From: Prevotellaceae bacterium UBA4372
GTDB taxonomy: Bacteria; Bacteroidota; Bacteroidia; Bacteroidales; Bacteroidaceae
Assembly: GCA_002391275.1 (NCBI GenBank)
Contig: DGSC01000040.1
Location: 23,058 to 47,888, forward strand
Direction: 5' to 3'
Length of the DNA: 24,831 bases
Shown: in pieces, positions 16,023 to 24,529 of the stretch
Numbering within the stretch: position 1 is the stretch's first letter
Layout: every line of letters starts with the position of its first letter
The notes under the pieces: model-generated
The model's database searches: none
The model's input: only the letters and a program-made list of their open reading frames with translations
What the model was told of the DNA's origin: nothing
Position numbers and translations under genes: made by a program

Positions 16023-17840
16023 ATGTCACGCTCAAAATATATCAAAACCTGTTCGGCATGTTGCTGCTTTATAGCAACCCTGACCCTACTGCCCTCCTGC
16101 CTCGACTTCGATTCACCGCTGGACACGCTGACCATCGATCAGGAAGTGGTAGATCCAACTGTACATCGCGGCAACCCAGCCCACATTGACTACAGCATCA
16201 GCATCACTGAAGAAGAGTTCGACAGAGTGCTTGCTACGCTCGACACTTACCTTCGACAAGCAAAAGGCGGACAATACGCCATGCGTGGAGGCAAGAATGG
16301 CGACTACCCAGGCGAACATGCCTACCAACGTCAGTTCTCACTCGGGCCCGACAACTATGCCCAGTACACGACTGTACCCCACTATGACTTCATGTACGGC
16401 ACTCTTCAGTCGAGCTACGACATCAGCGTGGAATTTAACCCAGGCCCAAACAGTTCATACCTTATCGTGAAGAACGCAATGGTGCCGCTTTTGAACCACC
16501 CCGCCATAGACTCCATACCCGAGATGAAAGCTATGTACCTGCTGCTCTTCGACCAGGCCTCGCAGGAGATTACCGACATCCACGGTGCATTCCCCTACGA
16601 CGACTTCCTGACCAACAAGCAGAAGGCACCCTTCACCTACGTCGGCGCAGAACACATATACAAGACAATCATCGGGCACATCAGCACCATCACCGACTGC
16701 CTTTCCCACTACGAAGCACGCCCAGACTGGTACAAGGCTAAGATGCAAAAGCTCATGGACGACAACTTCGACGTATGCCAGAATAAATTCTATGGCCGCA
16801 CAGGCGTAGCCGAATGGATTCGATATGCCAACTCACTGAAGCTGCGCATGGCCATGCACTGCGTAAAAGCCGAGCCACAGCTTGCCCGTCAATGGGCCGA
16901 AGAGGCCGTAGCCGCCGGAGTCATTGAGAGCACCGAGCAGGAGTTCGGGCTCTATGGTTACCAGCTCGGCTTTGGTCATCCCTTGAACATGATTTGGATT
17001 TCATGGGGCGACGCACGCCTAAGTGCCTCTTTCGAGAGCATACTCATGAGCCTCAGCCATCCATACACCCAAGGCGACTATCCTTTCTTCAAAAACAATG
17101 GAGGTGCCATCGTAAACACCAAGACGGGTGAGGTGCTTGAACCTGACACCCGCATCGTGGGACTGCGCGAAGGCATTCACCCAGGCATGGGACAGAGCCC
17201 AGCCACGAACCCGATGCTCAACTACAGCGTCTTCGATGCAGACTACATGGCTCAAGCACCGCTCTACCTTATGAAGATGTCTGAAGTAGACTTCCTCAGA
17301 GCTGAAGGAGCCATACGCGGATGGAACATGGGCGGCACGGCACGCGAGTTCTACGAACGCGGCATCCGGTACGCTTATCTCTTCGAGCGCTCGGAGGACT
17401 GGCAACATGAAATGTACGACGCCCTCGTCGACGAATACATCCAGCGTGCTGAAGCTGTGCCTTACACCTACCACGATCCGCTTGGGATGGTCGCAGACGA
17501 GCCCAGTGTCACAAAGATAGGTGTGGCATGGAACGAAGGCGACAGCCAAGAAGTAAAACTCGAAAAGATTATCACTCAGAAATATATCGCAGCCTTCCCT
17601 ATTAGCTTTGAGGCATGGGTGGACTTACGACGAACCGGCTATCCGCGACTCTTCCCCGTACTTAATGCTGACGAGGGCGACGGCACGCTTAGCTACGGCG
17701 ACATCATTCGCCGCTGCCCATTCCCCGACACAGACGATGCTTCGGTGGCCGACATAACCGAGACGGGCCTCGAAGCCCTCGGAGGCGAGGACTATCAAGC
17801 AACGCGCATCTGGTGGGACAAGGAAGTGCCCAACTTTTGA
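16023..17840 (+). CDS. SusD/RagB-family glycan-binding lipoprotein
   Basis: 605 residues. A short basic start and hydrophobic core end in the lipobox LLPSC, so Cys26 would be lipidated; LDFDSPLD follows, an acid-containing segment that may serve surface export. The remainder shows SusD features: helical repeats rich in Tyr and Trp, YLLLFDQASQEITDIHG, WIRYANSLKLRMAMH (about 263-277) and the C-terminal EKIITQKYIAAFPISFEAWVDLRRTGYPRL that is highly typical of SusD. The protein caps the SusC barrel on the cell surface and binds the glycan. It belongs to the larger SusD-like branch. It sits between susC and the GH85 gene with gaps of 39 and 75 bp, one likely operon. Confidence 0.94.
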   Translation: MSRSKYIKTCSACCCFIATLTLLPSCLDFDSPLDTLTIDQEVVDPTVHRGNPAHIDYSISITEEEFDRVLATLDTYLRQAKGGQYAMRGGKNGDYPGEHAYQRQFSLGPDNYAQYTTVPHYDFMYGTLQSSYDISVEFNPGPNSSYLIVKNAMVPLLNHPAIDSIPEMKAMYLLLFDQASQEITDIHGAFPYDDFLTNKQKAPFTYVGAEHIYKTIIGHISTITDCLSHYEARPDWYKAKMQKLMDDNFDVCQNKFYGRTGVAEWIRYANSLKLRMAMHCVKAEPQLARQWAEEAVAAGVIESTEQEFGLYGYQLGFGHPLNMIWISWGDARLSASFESILMSLSHPYTQGDYPFFKNNGGAIVNTKTGEVLEPDTRIVGLREGIHPGMGQSPATNPMLNYSVFDADYMAQAPLYLMKMSEVDFLRAEGAIRGWNMGGTAREFYERGIRYAYLFERSEDWQHEMYDALVDEYIQRAEAVPYTYHDPLGMVADEPSVTKIGVAWNEGDSQEVKLEKIITQKYIAAFPISFEAWVDLRRTGYPRLFPVLNADEGDGTLSYGDIIRRCPFPDTDDASVADITETGLEALGGEDYQATRIWWDKEVPNF

Positions 17841-17915
17841 CGCGCTGACAAATTGACCAGTTGACACATTAATAATAACACATATATAATAAATAAGAAA
17901 AACTAACTTACAGCT

Positions 17916-20900
17916 ATGAAAAGAATCCTTCTTACAGCTCTGGCGGTCCTCGCGATAGGAGGCTACCAGACAATTCAGGCTCAAGAATACTCGCCCTCGG
18001 CTTCGCGTGACATTTTCGATTTCACGCCATTCACCGACAGCGGCATCTTGGACCTTTTCTACAATGCCCAACAGGCTGGACGCGACGTGCCAACACGTGA
18101 GGAATTTGAAGCCGCCGGTTTTAATATGATCGACCTTGAGTTTGCACGTTCACACGTGCGTCCTCGACCGCTCATCGACGACCAGGCCAACCAGCTTATC
18201 AGTAATGTGAAAAACACCCGCCGCCTATGGATGAACATCCCCATGGGCACAGCCAAGGGTATAGGTGGCTACCCAGGCACCAATGCAGGCGACGACACTT
18301 ACTCTATTTGGAACTACACCCATCTGTTCGGCTCTTGGAACCATGGTTTGTTCCAAGCTCCCGGCTCTTGGATTGACGCTGCCCACCAGAACGGCACCGA
18401 CATATTCTCGGGCATTAAGTTCTTTGAGTCATGGACGCCCGGCAGCGGCGACCAAGCATATTCGAAGCTCGTAACAGAGAAGAATAGCGACGGCACCTTC
18501 AAGTACGTCAAGCCGCTCATCAGCGCTCTCATGTTCTTTGGCTCCGACGGCATCAACTACAACTGGGAGGACGGTTCCTACAGCAACGCTGACATCGTTG
18601 CCTTCCACAAGGCCCTATATAAGGAAGCAGAGGCGCGAGGTTTCAAGAACTTCCACATCGGGTTGTACACCAGTAGCAGCACGCTGACAAACTCCAACGC
18701 CAATGCCCTATTCGGCAGCGCCGACGGCCGCACGGCTGAGACATTCCTCAACTACTCGGCCAGCAATTTCATTGCCGCTGGCGCTATGAGCAGCTCGGAA
18801 ACAGCTGCAAAGAAAGCCATGGGAACCACCGACGGCCTCTATGCCGGCGTGTGGATCGTAACGATGAACCGCTCGTGGACAAACCTTAAGGGCCGCGACA
18901 TCGGCGCCGTGCTGTGGGGCGAGCATGGGAACAGCCGCTTTTGGAGTAACAACGTGGGCAACGATGCACAGGAGTTTCAGGAAAACTATCAAGCCCTGCT
19001 GGAGCGCACCGTCTCAGGCGGCAAGCGCAACCCAGCCGATCGCCCTGCCATGAGCAACACTGGCAACGATTGGGCTTGGAGCGGCACGACACCTCCCCTC
19101 TCGAAGTTCGGCGGACTGGCCACCTACTTCCCCGAACGCTCGGCCATCCAAGGCAAATATCCTTTCCACACTTATTTCAGCACCGGTATCGGCGAAGTCT
19201 ACACCTATAAAGGCAAGAAGACACACGGCAACTGGTACAACATGTCGACCCAGGACATTGTGCCCACCTATCGTTGGCTTCAGTATAAAGAAGGAACAAC
19301 AACCCATACAGCGGTCATCAACCCTGAGTTTACGATTGAAGATGCTTACATGGGAGGCTCTTGTCTGCGCCTGAAAGGTAGAGAAGCAGGCTCGGCCGAC
19401 ATCATTCTGTTCCGCACGGCCCTCACTGGCACAACAGGCCAGCCCTACGCCAAGATTGCCGTAAAGACCAAGAAGGAGGGTACTACCGAAACAGGCCTAT
19501 ACCTCATCGTAAAAGTAGGCAGCGACTGGAAGGAATATCCTGTAGGCGCAACTACAGACAAAGTCTGGGAAGAGAAGACCATAGCGCTCACGGGCATCAG
19601 CGCTTCCGATCAGGTTGATTTCGTAGGACTCCGCGTCAAGGATGCCACGCCCGACTATGAAGTCTACGTCGGCGAGCTGATCCTAAGCGACGAAGCCACA
19701 GCACAACCTGCCTCAATAAAAGAACTAATGGCCGAGGTCAAGAAAGAAACTACCACAAAGCTCAGTGTCAAACTCTTCTGGGACCTTGATGCACAAGGTG
19801 AGAAGCCATTTACCACTTACAACGACGAAGCCAACATCGACCACTTCGAGGTTCTCTACAAGAACGGTGAGGATGGACGTGTGAGCGTAGTGAGCCACGT
19901 GCAAGCATGGTCGGCCTTCGTTGGCGATGTGCCCATGACTGCAGACGAGCAGCCTTACTTTGGCGTACGAGCCGTCTCCACAGACCTCAAGACTTACTCA
20001 GAGCCTAAGTGGGTGGCCATCACCCGCAGCAGCAATGTTCCCGAGGGCACTGGCGCCGATGGTCTGGAATATGGTGTGAGCGAGATTAACCCTGATGCCG
20101 AAGGCTACCAGACAGCTATCACCACACGCTACCTGACTAAGATCACGACAACCGGTGCCAGCGTGGAAAACCTTAACTACACATGCAACGCCCCCGGCCC
20201 TGTAGAGAATCGCAACTACGTGAACGCTTCCGAGACCTCAATTGTCAAAGTGAAGCAAGGCGATGAGATTACGTTCAACTACGAATGGCTCAAAGGCGAC
20301 GACGGCATTCAATGGTGCATCATGAAAGGCTATGCCGACTGGAACATCAACGGCTTCTTCGAGGGAACCACCGACGAGCTCATCATTGAGCAAGGCAAAG
20401 CCCAAACCAACAACAGCATCGAGAATACTCAAGCTTACGGCGGAACGCCTCTCCATACCAACGGCTACACCGACAATCCTCTGATTCCCTTCAAGGTCAA
20501 AATACCAGAGGATGCCGTATGCGGTAAGAGTCGTATCCGAATCGTCTTCACCGACGCATGGGCTGCACATCCGGGTCCTGTAGGATTGACCGCCAAAGGC
20601 TTCACAATTGATTTGGGCGTTGAGATAAGCGGCAACAACCCCGAGCGTCAACCCACGGCCAAGCCTTACGATGAAGGCATAGCCGACGAGCCCGAAAACC
20701 TGCGCACATTGCCCGAACCTGAGCCTGATGACGTAAAGAACGTCAGGGCTGCCTCCGAGGTCGTACTCAAAAACGGAGCTCTCGAGTTCACGAACGTAGA
20801 GAAAGCTTGGATTTACACCACCGACGGCCGCCTCGTACGTTTCGTGAAGAACCCGGCCGCCGTGCCCGCCGACTTCCCTGCCGGAGCATACATCGTAAAG

Positions 20901-20948
20901 ATGCTCGACAAAAACGTCTTCCGCACACAAAAGGTGACCCTCAAATAA
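17916..20948 (+). CDS. GH85 endo-beta-N-acetylglucosaminidase with type IX secretion-like tail
   Basis: 1010 residues. A Sec signal peptide (about 1-22, ending IQAQE) leads a catalytic domain of about 400 residues. The stretch LISALMFFGSDGINYNWEDG fits GH85: Asn216 and Glu218 form the Asn-x-Glu pair that catalyses substrate-assisted cleavage of the GlcNAc-GlcNAc core of N-glycans. The GH18 motif DxxDxDxE is absent. Downstream are a galactose-binding-like beta domain (about 465-600), an Fn3-like segment (about 605-710), another beta-rich domain (about 730-910), a Pro/Glu-rich linker and a final about 70 residues (IYTTDGRLVR, DFPAGAYIVKMLDKN, QKVTLK) like a type A type IX secretion sorting domain. 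This suggests an outer-surface or secreted enzyme releasing N-glycans for the SusCD pair. Confidence 0.85.
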   Translation: MKRILLTALAVLAIGGYQTIQAQEYSPSASRDIFDFTPFTDSGILDLFYNAQQAGRDVPTREEFEAAGFNMIDLEFARSHVRPRPLIDDQANQLISNVKNTRRLWMNIPMGTAKGIGGYPGTNAGDDTYSIWNYTHLFGSWNHGLFQAPGSWIDAAHQNGTDIFSGIKFFESWTPGSGDQAYSKLVTEKNSDGTFKYVKPLISALMFFGSDGINYNWEDGSYSNADIVAFHKALYKEAEARGFKNFHIGLYTSSSTLTNSNANALFGSADGRTAETFLNYSASNFIAAGAMSSSETAAKKAMGTTDGLYAGVWIVTMNRSWTNLKGRDIGAVLWGEHGNSRFWSNNVGNDAQEFQENYQALLERTVSGGKRNPADRPAMSNTGNDWAWSGTTPPLSKFGGLATYFPERSAIQGKYPFHTYFSTGIGEVYTYKGKKTHGNWYNMSTQDIVPTYRWLQYKEGTTTHTAVINPEFTIEDAYMGGSCLRLKGREAGSADIILFRTALTGTTGQPYAKIAVKTKKEGTTETGLYLIVKVGSDWKEYPVGATTDKVWEEKTIALTGISASDQVDFVGLRVKDATPDYEVYVGELILSDEATAQPASIKELMAEVKKETTTKLSVKLFWDLDAQGEKPFTTYNDEANIDHFEVLYKNGEDGRVSVVSHVQAWSAFVGDVPMTADEQPYFGVRAVSTDLKTYSEPKWVAITRSSNVPEGTGADGLEYGVSEINPDAEGYQTAITTRYLTKITTTGASVENLNYTCNAPGPVENRNYVNASETSIVKVKQGDEITFNYEWLKGDDGIQWCIMKGYADWNINGFFEGTTDELIIEQGKAQTNNSIENTQAYGGTPLHTNGYTDNPLIPFKVKIPEDAVCGKSRIRIVFTDAWAAHPGPVGLTAKGFTIDLGVEISGNNPERQPTAKPYDEGIADEPENLRTLPEPEPDDVKNVRAASEVVLKNGALEFTNVEKAWIYTTDGRLVRFVKNPAAVPADFPAGAYIVKMLDKNVFRTQKVTLK

Positions 20949-20995
20949 GGGTTAAGTCGAAACTTAAATAAACCCATTATACCCAATAGCTAAAG

Positions 20996-21041
20996 CAGTT
21001 GGCACATTGTCCCGGCAGGGCCTTTGTGCCAACTGTTTTTT
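20996..21041 (+). terminator. Intrinsic terminator of the susC-susD-GH85 operon
   Basis: Perfect 11-bp arms CAGTTGGCACA (20996-21006) and TGTGCCAACTG (21025-21035) are followed by TTTTTT (21036-21041), 47 bases after the GH85 stop. The loop contains a smaller CCC/GGG stem. Confidence 0.85.
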
Positions 21042-21271
21042 GTATAGTCCAAAGACAACACGCTTCTTCGAGCTGGATTAGCCTGAAGTCACCGACTACG
21101 GAATCATTACTATTACTTATCTCCTCCGCATAGCAACAATGGGTCTGTATTAAAGCGCTGATACAGGCCTGTTTTTTATCATTTCGACTATAAAACACAT
21201 AAGAACAAACAATCGTCTTTTATAAAATGAAAAAAACTGGTTAAAAAGCATGGCTGTTCAACAAAAAAACT
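21042..21271. other. Intergenic stretch between two terminator-like hairpins and the next promoter
   Basis: After the operon terminator about 100 bases of non-repetitive DNA (21042-21141) lead to a second hairpin and then AT-rich DNA before the next promoter. No open frame with a plausible start is seen on the plus strand. I recognise no known RNA family. The segment could be a short untranslated RNA, but no promoter box was found for it. Confidence 0.4.
21142..21177 (+). terminator. Second terminator-like hairpin
   Basis: Arms GGTCTGTAT (21142-21150) and ATACAGGCC (21161-21169) pair with one G-U wobble around a ten-base loop, followed by TG and six T residues to 21177. It stands about 100 bases after the first terminator and may be a backup, or the end of a separate short transcript. 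Confidence 0.6.
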
Positions 21272-21279
21272 TAATTTTG
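21272..21279 (+). promoter_or_regulatory. Probable promoter (-7 box) of the SH3/outer-membrane protein gene
   Basis: TAATTTTG matches TAnnTTTG and lies 29 bases before the ATG at 21309. GGTTAAAA (about 21239-21246) and TTTTAACC (about 21287-21294) form an inverted repeat around it, a possible operator. No clear -33 TTTG is seen. It may also drive the cysteine-rich peptide genes downstream. Confidence 0.5.
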
Positions 21280-21308
21280 AACCAAATTTTAACCAAAAGA
21301 ATAAACAA

Positions 21309-22820
21309 ATGAAAAAAATTCTAATGCTCACTTTCGCTGCACTGTTGACCTTAATGTCACAGGCTGCCGATCACGTGACTCTGCGGTCGGGTAACCCGCG
21401 CGTATTCCTCGAGCAAGCCACCACCACTTTCGTGATTGATTGGGATCATGCACGAGTGACTAATTGGGACGACCGTCTCTTCCCGCAGTACTTGAAGCAT
21501 CGTGGCAATGATTTTGTTCGCGATTGGCCTCAAGACCGTAAAAAGGCTGAAGAATATTTCACTTACCGCTTCAACAAGAAAAATGGCTATTGGAAAATCA
21601 AAGAGTCCGGCAGTACCGATTATAAGATGATTGTCCACATTGCAACGCTTGACGTTGGCAACGGCGCTTCGTCGTTCATCCCCATGGCTTCTGTTAAAGC
21701 GGGTGGTGCCATCATCAACGGCACGCTTGAAGTACGCGACCGTGCCAACAAGCTCTTGTGCACACTCAACATCGAGGACGAGAAAGGCATTGGCCACATG
21801 TCGGAAACGGTACGTTACGGACTTGCACTGATGAACTTGGCCAACGATCTGAACAGCTTTGTCAAAGATGTCAAAAAAGGCAAAGTGCAAGCCACAGCCT
21901 CAGCAACCGATTCGCGTGTCTCGCACGAAGAGCCTGCAGAGCCTGCTCCCAAGCCCGTAGTAGTAAGGAAAGCAAAGCGAGATAACAAGAACTTATACCG
22001 CGTGACAGCTCAGAAAGTGAACGTCCGCAGTGCCGCAACCACGAAGTCAACGATTGCTGGTTCCCTGCTTCGCGACGAGCTCGTAGAGGTGCAGAACATT
22101 TCCGGAGGTTGGGCCACCATCAACTATAAAGGAGCCACTCGCTACGTCAGCGCCAGCTACCTCCAGAAAGAGCCCGAACGATTCATCGAAGACGACATTG
22201 AAGAAGTGGTTGAGCAACCAACAGCTCGCGAACAGCGCCGCAACGAGAGAGATTACAGAGAGAGAGACGACGAAAAGTATTCAGAAAAAGCTTCCGACCG
22301 AAAGACTAAAAAGCGTGCTCGCGCCGACAAACGTGCCGATTCACGCGGTGAAAGCCGATTCCCATCGTTTACCATTGATGCCAAATACATGGGCGAATGG
22401 CATATAGGCTATGCCACTACAAGTCATATTGACGGTTACAAACTATACAACGCCCACATTCAGACCGGTTTCCTGCAAGGAGTATCGCTTAATGAATATA
22501 TTGAATGTGGTATAGGCTTTGATGCATTGATGAACACCCACTATCCTCATGGTGGCGATTTCGGTGACATCAGCTGGTTTATAGCCACATACTTCCATAC
22601 ACGTGGTTTCTTCCCCGTTAAACCTGACTTCAAACCTTTCATCACGCTGGATATGGGTCCTTCGTGGTGCGTTAAGCCAAGCAATAGCAAGCCTGCATTC
22701 TATCTTGAATTCGGACCTGGCTTCCGCTGGAAACAATTCGACCTCTTCTTCGGACTTCAAAAGACAGGAACGGGAAAAGGAACCAATCACTTTGTTTCAA
22801 AAGTCGGATGGTACTTCTAA
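21309..22820 (+). CDS. Secreted SH3-domain protein with C-terminal outer-membrane-barrel-like region
   Basis: 503 residues; I do not recognise a named family for the whole protein. A Sec signal peptide (MKKILMLTFAALLTLMSQAA) precedes an N-terminal alpha/beta domain (about 25-195) of unknown function. Then comes a bacterial SH3 domain (about 228-287: LYRVTAQKVNVRSAATTKS through GWATINYKG and YVSASYLQ), of the kind that often binds cell wall. A highly charged Arg/Asp/Glu/Lys linker follows (about 288-345). The last about 155 residues alternate aromatic and small residues in strand-like runs and end in VGWYF, like a small outer-membrane beta-barrel. It might link peptidoglycan to the outer membrane. 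Only 63 bp without a terminator separate it from the cysteine-rich peptide gene, so co-transcription is possible. Confidence 0.7.
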   Translation: MKKILMLTFAALLTLMSQAADHVTLRSGNPRVFLEQATTTFVIDWDHARVTNWDDRLFPQYLKHRGNDFVRDWPQDRKKAEEYFTYRFNKKNGYWKIKESGSTDYKMIVHIATLDVGNGASSFIPMASVKAGGAIINGTLEVRDRANKLLCTLNIEDEKGIGHMSETVRYGLALMNLANDLNSFVKDVKKGKVQATASATDSRVSHEEPAEPAPKPVVVRKAKRDNKNLYRVTAQKVNVRSAATTKSTIAGSLLRDELVEVQNISGGWATINYKGATRYVSASYLQKEPERFIEDDIEEVVEQPTAREQRRNERDYRERDDEKYSEKASDRKTKKRARADKRADSRGESRFPSFTIDAKYMGEWHIGYATTSHIDGYKLYNAHIQTGFLQGVSLNEYIECGIGFDALMNTHYPHGGDFGDISWFIATYFHTRGFFPVKPDFKPFITLDMGPSWCVKPSNSKPAFYLEFGPGFRWKQFDLFFGLQKTGTGKGTNHFVSKVGWYF

Positions 22821-22883
22821 ACGCAACCGACTACTTCTAAGGAACAAACAAACATATAACCAAGATTAATAGTTCATAGTCTT

Positions 22884-23285
22884 ATGAAAGAACAAGATAA
22901 AGAAAGAGAAGATATTATCTCACGCAGACAATTCTTTAAACGTGCGGCAGGTGCAGCACTGCCTTTCCTCGCTATGACGATGCTACCTTCTGCATTAACA
23001 TCATGCGAGATTGACGACCCTGACAACCCATATATAGGAGGCGTGCCCGAAGGAACTGGTAAAAGCGGTGGCTGTACTTCATGCACAGGAAAGTGCTCTA
23101 AGGCTTGCGCAAACAACTGTGTTGGGACGTGCCGTGTGACCTGTACAACCGGTTGTAAGGTTTATTGCCAGGGGTCATGCGGAAATAGCAATTGCCGCAG
23201 CGAATGCAGAAGCGGCTGCAAGGGTGCTTGCTATCAGAGTTGTAGCGGTTCCTGTTCTAAATCTTCATCAGGTGGGCGAGGTTAA
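22884..23285 (+). CDS. CXXX-repeat cysteine-rich peptide precursor (radical SAM-modified RiPP candidate)
   Basis: 133 residues. The N-terminus has the twin-arginine motif SRRQFFK (13-19), a hydrophobic stretch (21-39) and the lipobox LTSC, so Cys41 is the probable lipidated residue. The segment just after it, EIDDPD, is acidic like the lipoprotein export signals described in Bacteroidetes. A Gly/Pro/Ser spacer leads to the array: Cys at 64, then 67 to 99 every four residues (nine Cys), a one-residue slip, then 104 to 124 every four residues (six Cys). Intervening residues are small or polar. The TAATG overlap couples it to the radical SAM gene. From memory it fits the target peptides of the CXXX-repeat maturation systems of Bacteroidetes. 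The modification chemistry is unknown; a plain metal-binding protein is the main alternative. Confidence 0.85.
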   Translation: MKEQDKEREDIISRRQFFKRAAGAALPFLAMTMLPSALTSCEIDDPDNPYIGGVPEGTGKSGGCTSCTGKCSKACANNCVGTCRVTCTTGCKVYCQGSCGNSNCRSECRSGCKGACYQSCSGSCSKSSSGGRG

Positions 23286-24529
23286 TGATACGGCCAGTTG
23301 ATAACGCATGGCAGTCTGACAGGTCAAAATCCATCACCTTCATCGTCACAAAGGATTGCCAGCTTGCTTGCAAATATTGTTATCTTGTGGGCAAAAACAC
23401 GAAAGAGCGCATGTCTTTCGAAGTAGCCAAACAGGCAGTTGACTACATTCTTTCGCATGAGAGTGATATGCCTGAAGAGTCTGTCGTCTGGGATTTCATA
23501 GGCGGTGAGCCTTTTCTTGAGATAGACCTTATCGACAAGTTATGCGATTACATCAAGATAGAGATGTATCGCAGAAAACATCATTGGTTCAACAGCTACC
23601 GCTTCTCGTTCTCGACCAACGGCATCAACTACCACACCGAGAAGGTGCAACAATTCATCAAGAAGAATGCAGCGCATCTGAGCATTGGCATAACCATCGA
23701 CGGCACGCAACGCAAGCACGACCTCAACCGCATCTGGAAGACGCCGGAGATGGAGCAAGGTATCATGCCTAAACCAGAAGAAGAGCGTGGGTCGTATGCC
23801 GATGTGGTCAAGAACATCCCGCTATGGGTAAAGCAATTCCCAGGGGACGGCACGAAGGTGACCATCAGTTCGGCCGACATCCCCTACATCTGCGAGAGCG
23901 TGCTGCACCTCTACAGCCTCGGCATTCACGAAGTGAATATCAACGTGGTGTTCGAGGATGTGTGGAAAGAGGGCGACGACCGTCTGTTCCAAGACCAGCT
24001 GATGCAGTTGGCAGATGCTATCATCGACGGCGGTTACTATCGCGACTATGCCTGCTCGTTCTTCTCTGAGCACATCGGCAAGCCGATGGACATCAAGTCA
24101 GAGAACCAGAACTGGTGCGGTGCAGGCATGATGCTTGCCGTGGATGCCTCAGGCAATTTCTACCCCTGCACTCGCTTCGCAGCCTACTCCTTGCGCTCAA
24201 AGGAGCCTATCATTATAGGCAATGTCCGCGATGGCATCAATAAGAATCTGCTGCGCCCCTTCCTGACCCTCGACCGTTTCTCGCAGAGTCCGCAGAAATG
24301 TATCGACTGCGAGGTAGCCAGCGGTTGTGCATGGTGCCAAGGCGAGAACTACGATGCTGCCAGAACTAACACTATCTACGAGCGTTCCACGGCCATCTGT
24401 CTTATGCACAAGGCTCGCGTGCGCGCGAATAATTATTATTGGAATAAGCTCTACCGCAAGCTCGAACTCGAAGGCTTGCGCAAGGACTTCGACGAGAACC
24501 ACCGTAAACCCTCGCAGACACCATGCTGA
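23285..24529 (+). CDS. Radical SAM/SPASM peptide maturase for the CXXX-repeat peptide
   Basis: 414 residues. The radical SAM cluster motif CxxxCxxC is Cys25, Cys29 and Cys32 (CQLACKYCY), followed by the SAM-site GGEP at 73-76. The C-terminal SPASM domain, which holds extra iron-sulfur clusters, shows Cys278, Cys295 (SGNFYPCTRF), Cys339, Cys342, Cys348, Cys351 (CIDCEVASGCAWC) and Cys372. Such enzymes form thioether or other crosslinks in peptides, here most likely on the cysteine array encoded just upstream. Only about 24 residues precede the cluster, so there is no N-terminal peptide-recognition (RRE) domain. Its ATG overlaps the precursor stop by one base (TAATG), and its own TGA overlaps the next gene. 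It would act in the cytoplasm before export. Confidence 0.93.
   Translation: MIRPVDNAWQSDRSKSITFIVTKDCQLACKYCYLVGKNTKERMSFEVAKQAVDYILSHESDMPEESVVWDFIGGEPFLEIDLIDKLCDYIKIEMYRRKHHWFNSYRFSFSTNGINYHTEKVQQFIKKNAAHLSIGITIDGTQRKHDLNRIWKTPEMEQGIMPKPEEERGSYADVVKNIPLWVKQFPGDGTKVTISSADIPYICESVLHLYSLGIHEVNINVVFEDVWKEGDDRLFQDQLMQLADAIIDGGYYRDYACSFFSEHIGKPMDIKSENQNWCGAGMMLAVDASGNFYPCTRFAAYSLRSKEPIIIGNVRDGINKNLLRPFLTLDRFSQSPQKCIDCEVASGCAWCQGENYDAARTNTIYERSTAICLMHKARVRANNYYWNKLYRKLELEGLRKDFDENHRKPSQTPC

Noticed and set aside
18516..18600. GH18 chitinase-type active site in the large glycosidase
   Set aside because: The DxxDxDxE motif is absent; the Asn-Trp-Glu triad fits GH85 instead.
23073..23257. Metallothionein-like or disulfide-rich protein without modification
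   Set aside because: The array alone would allow it, but the overlapping radical SAM/SPASM gene makes a modified peptide more likely. It remains the main alternative.
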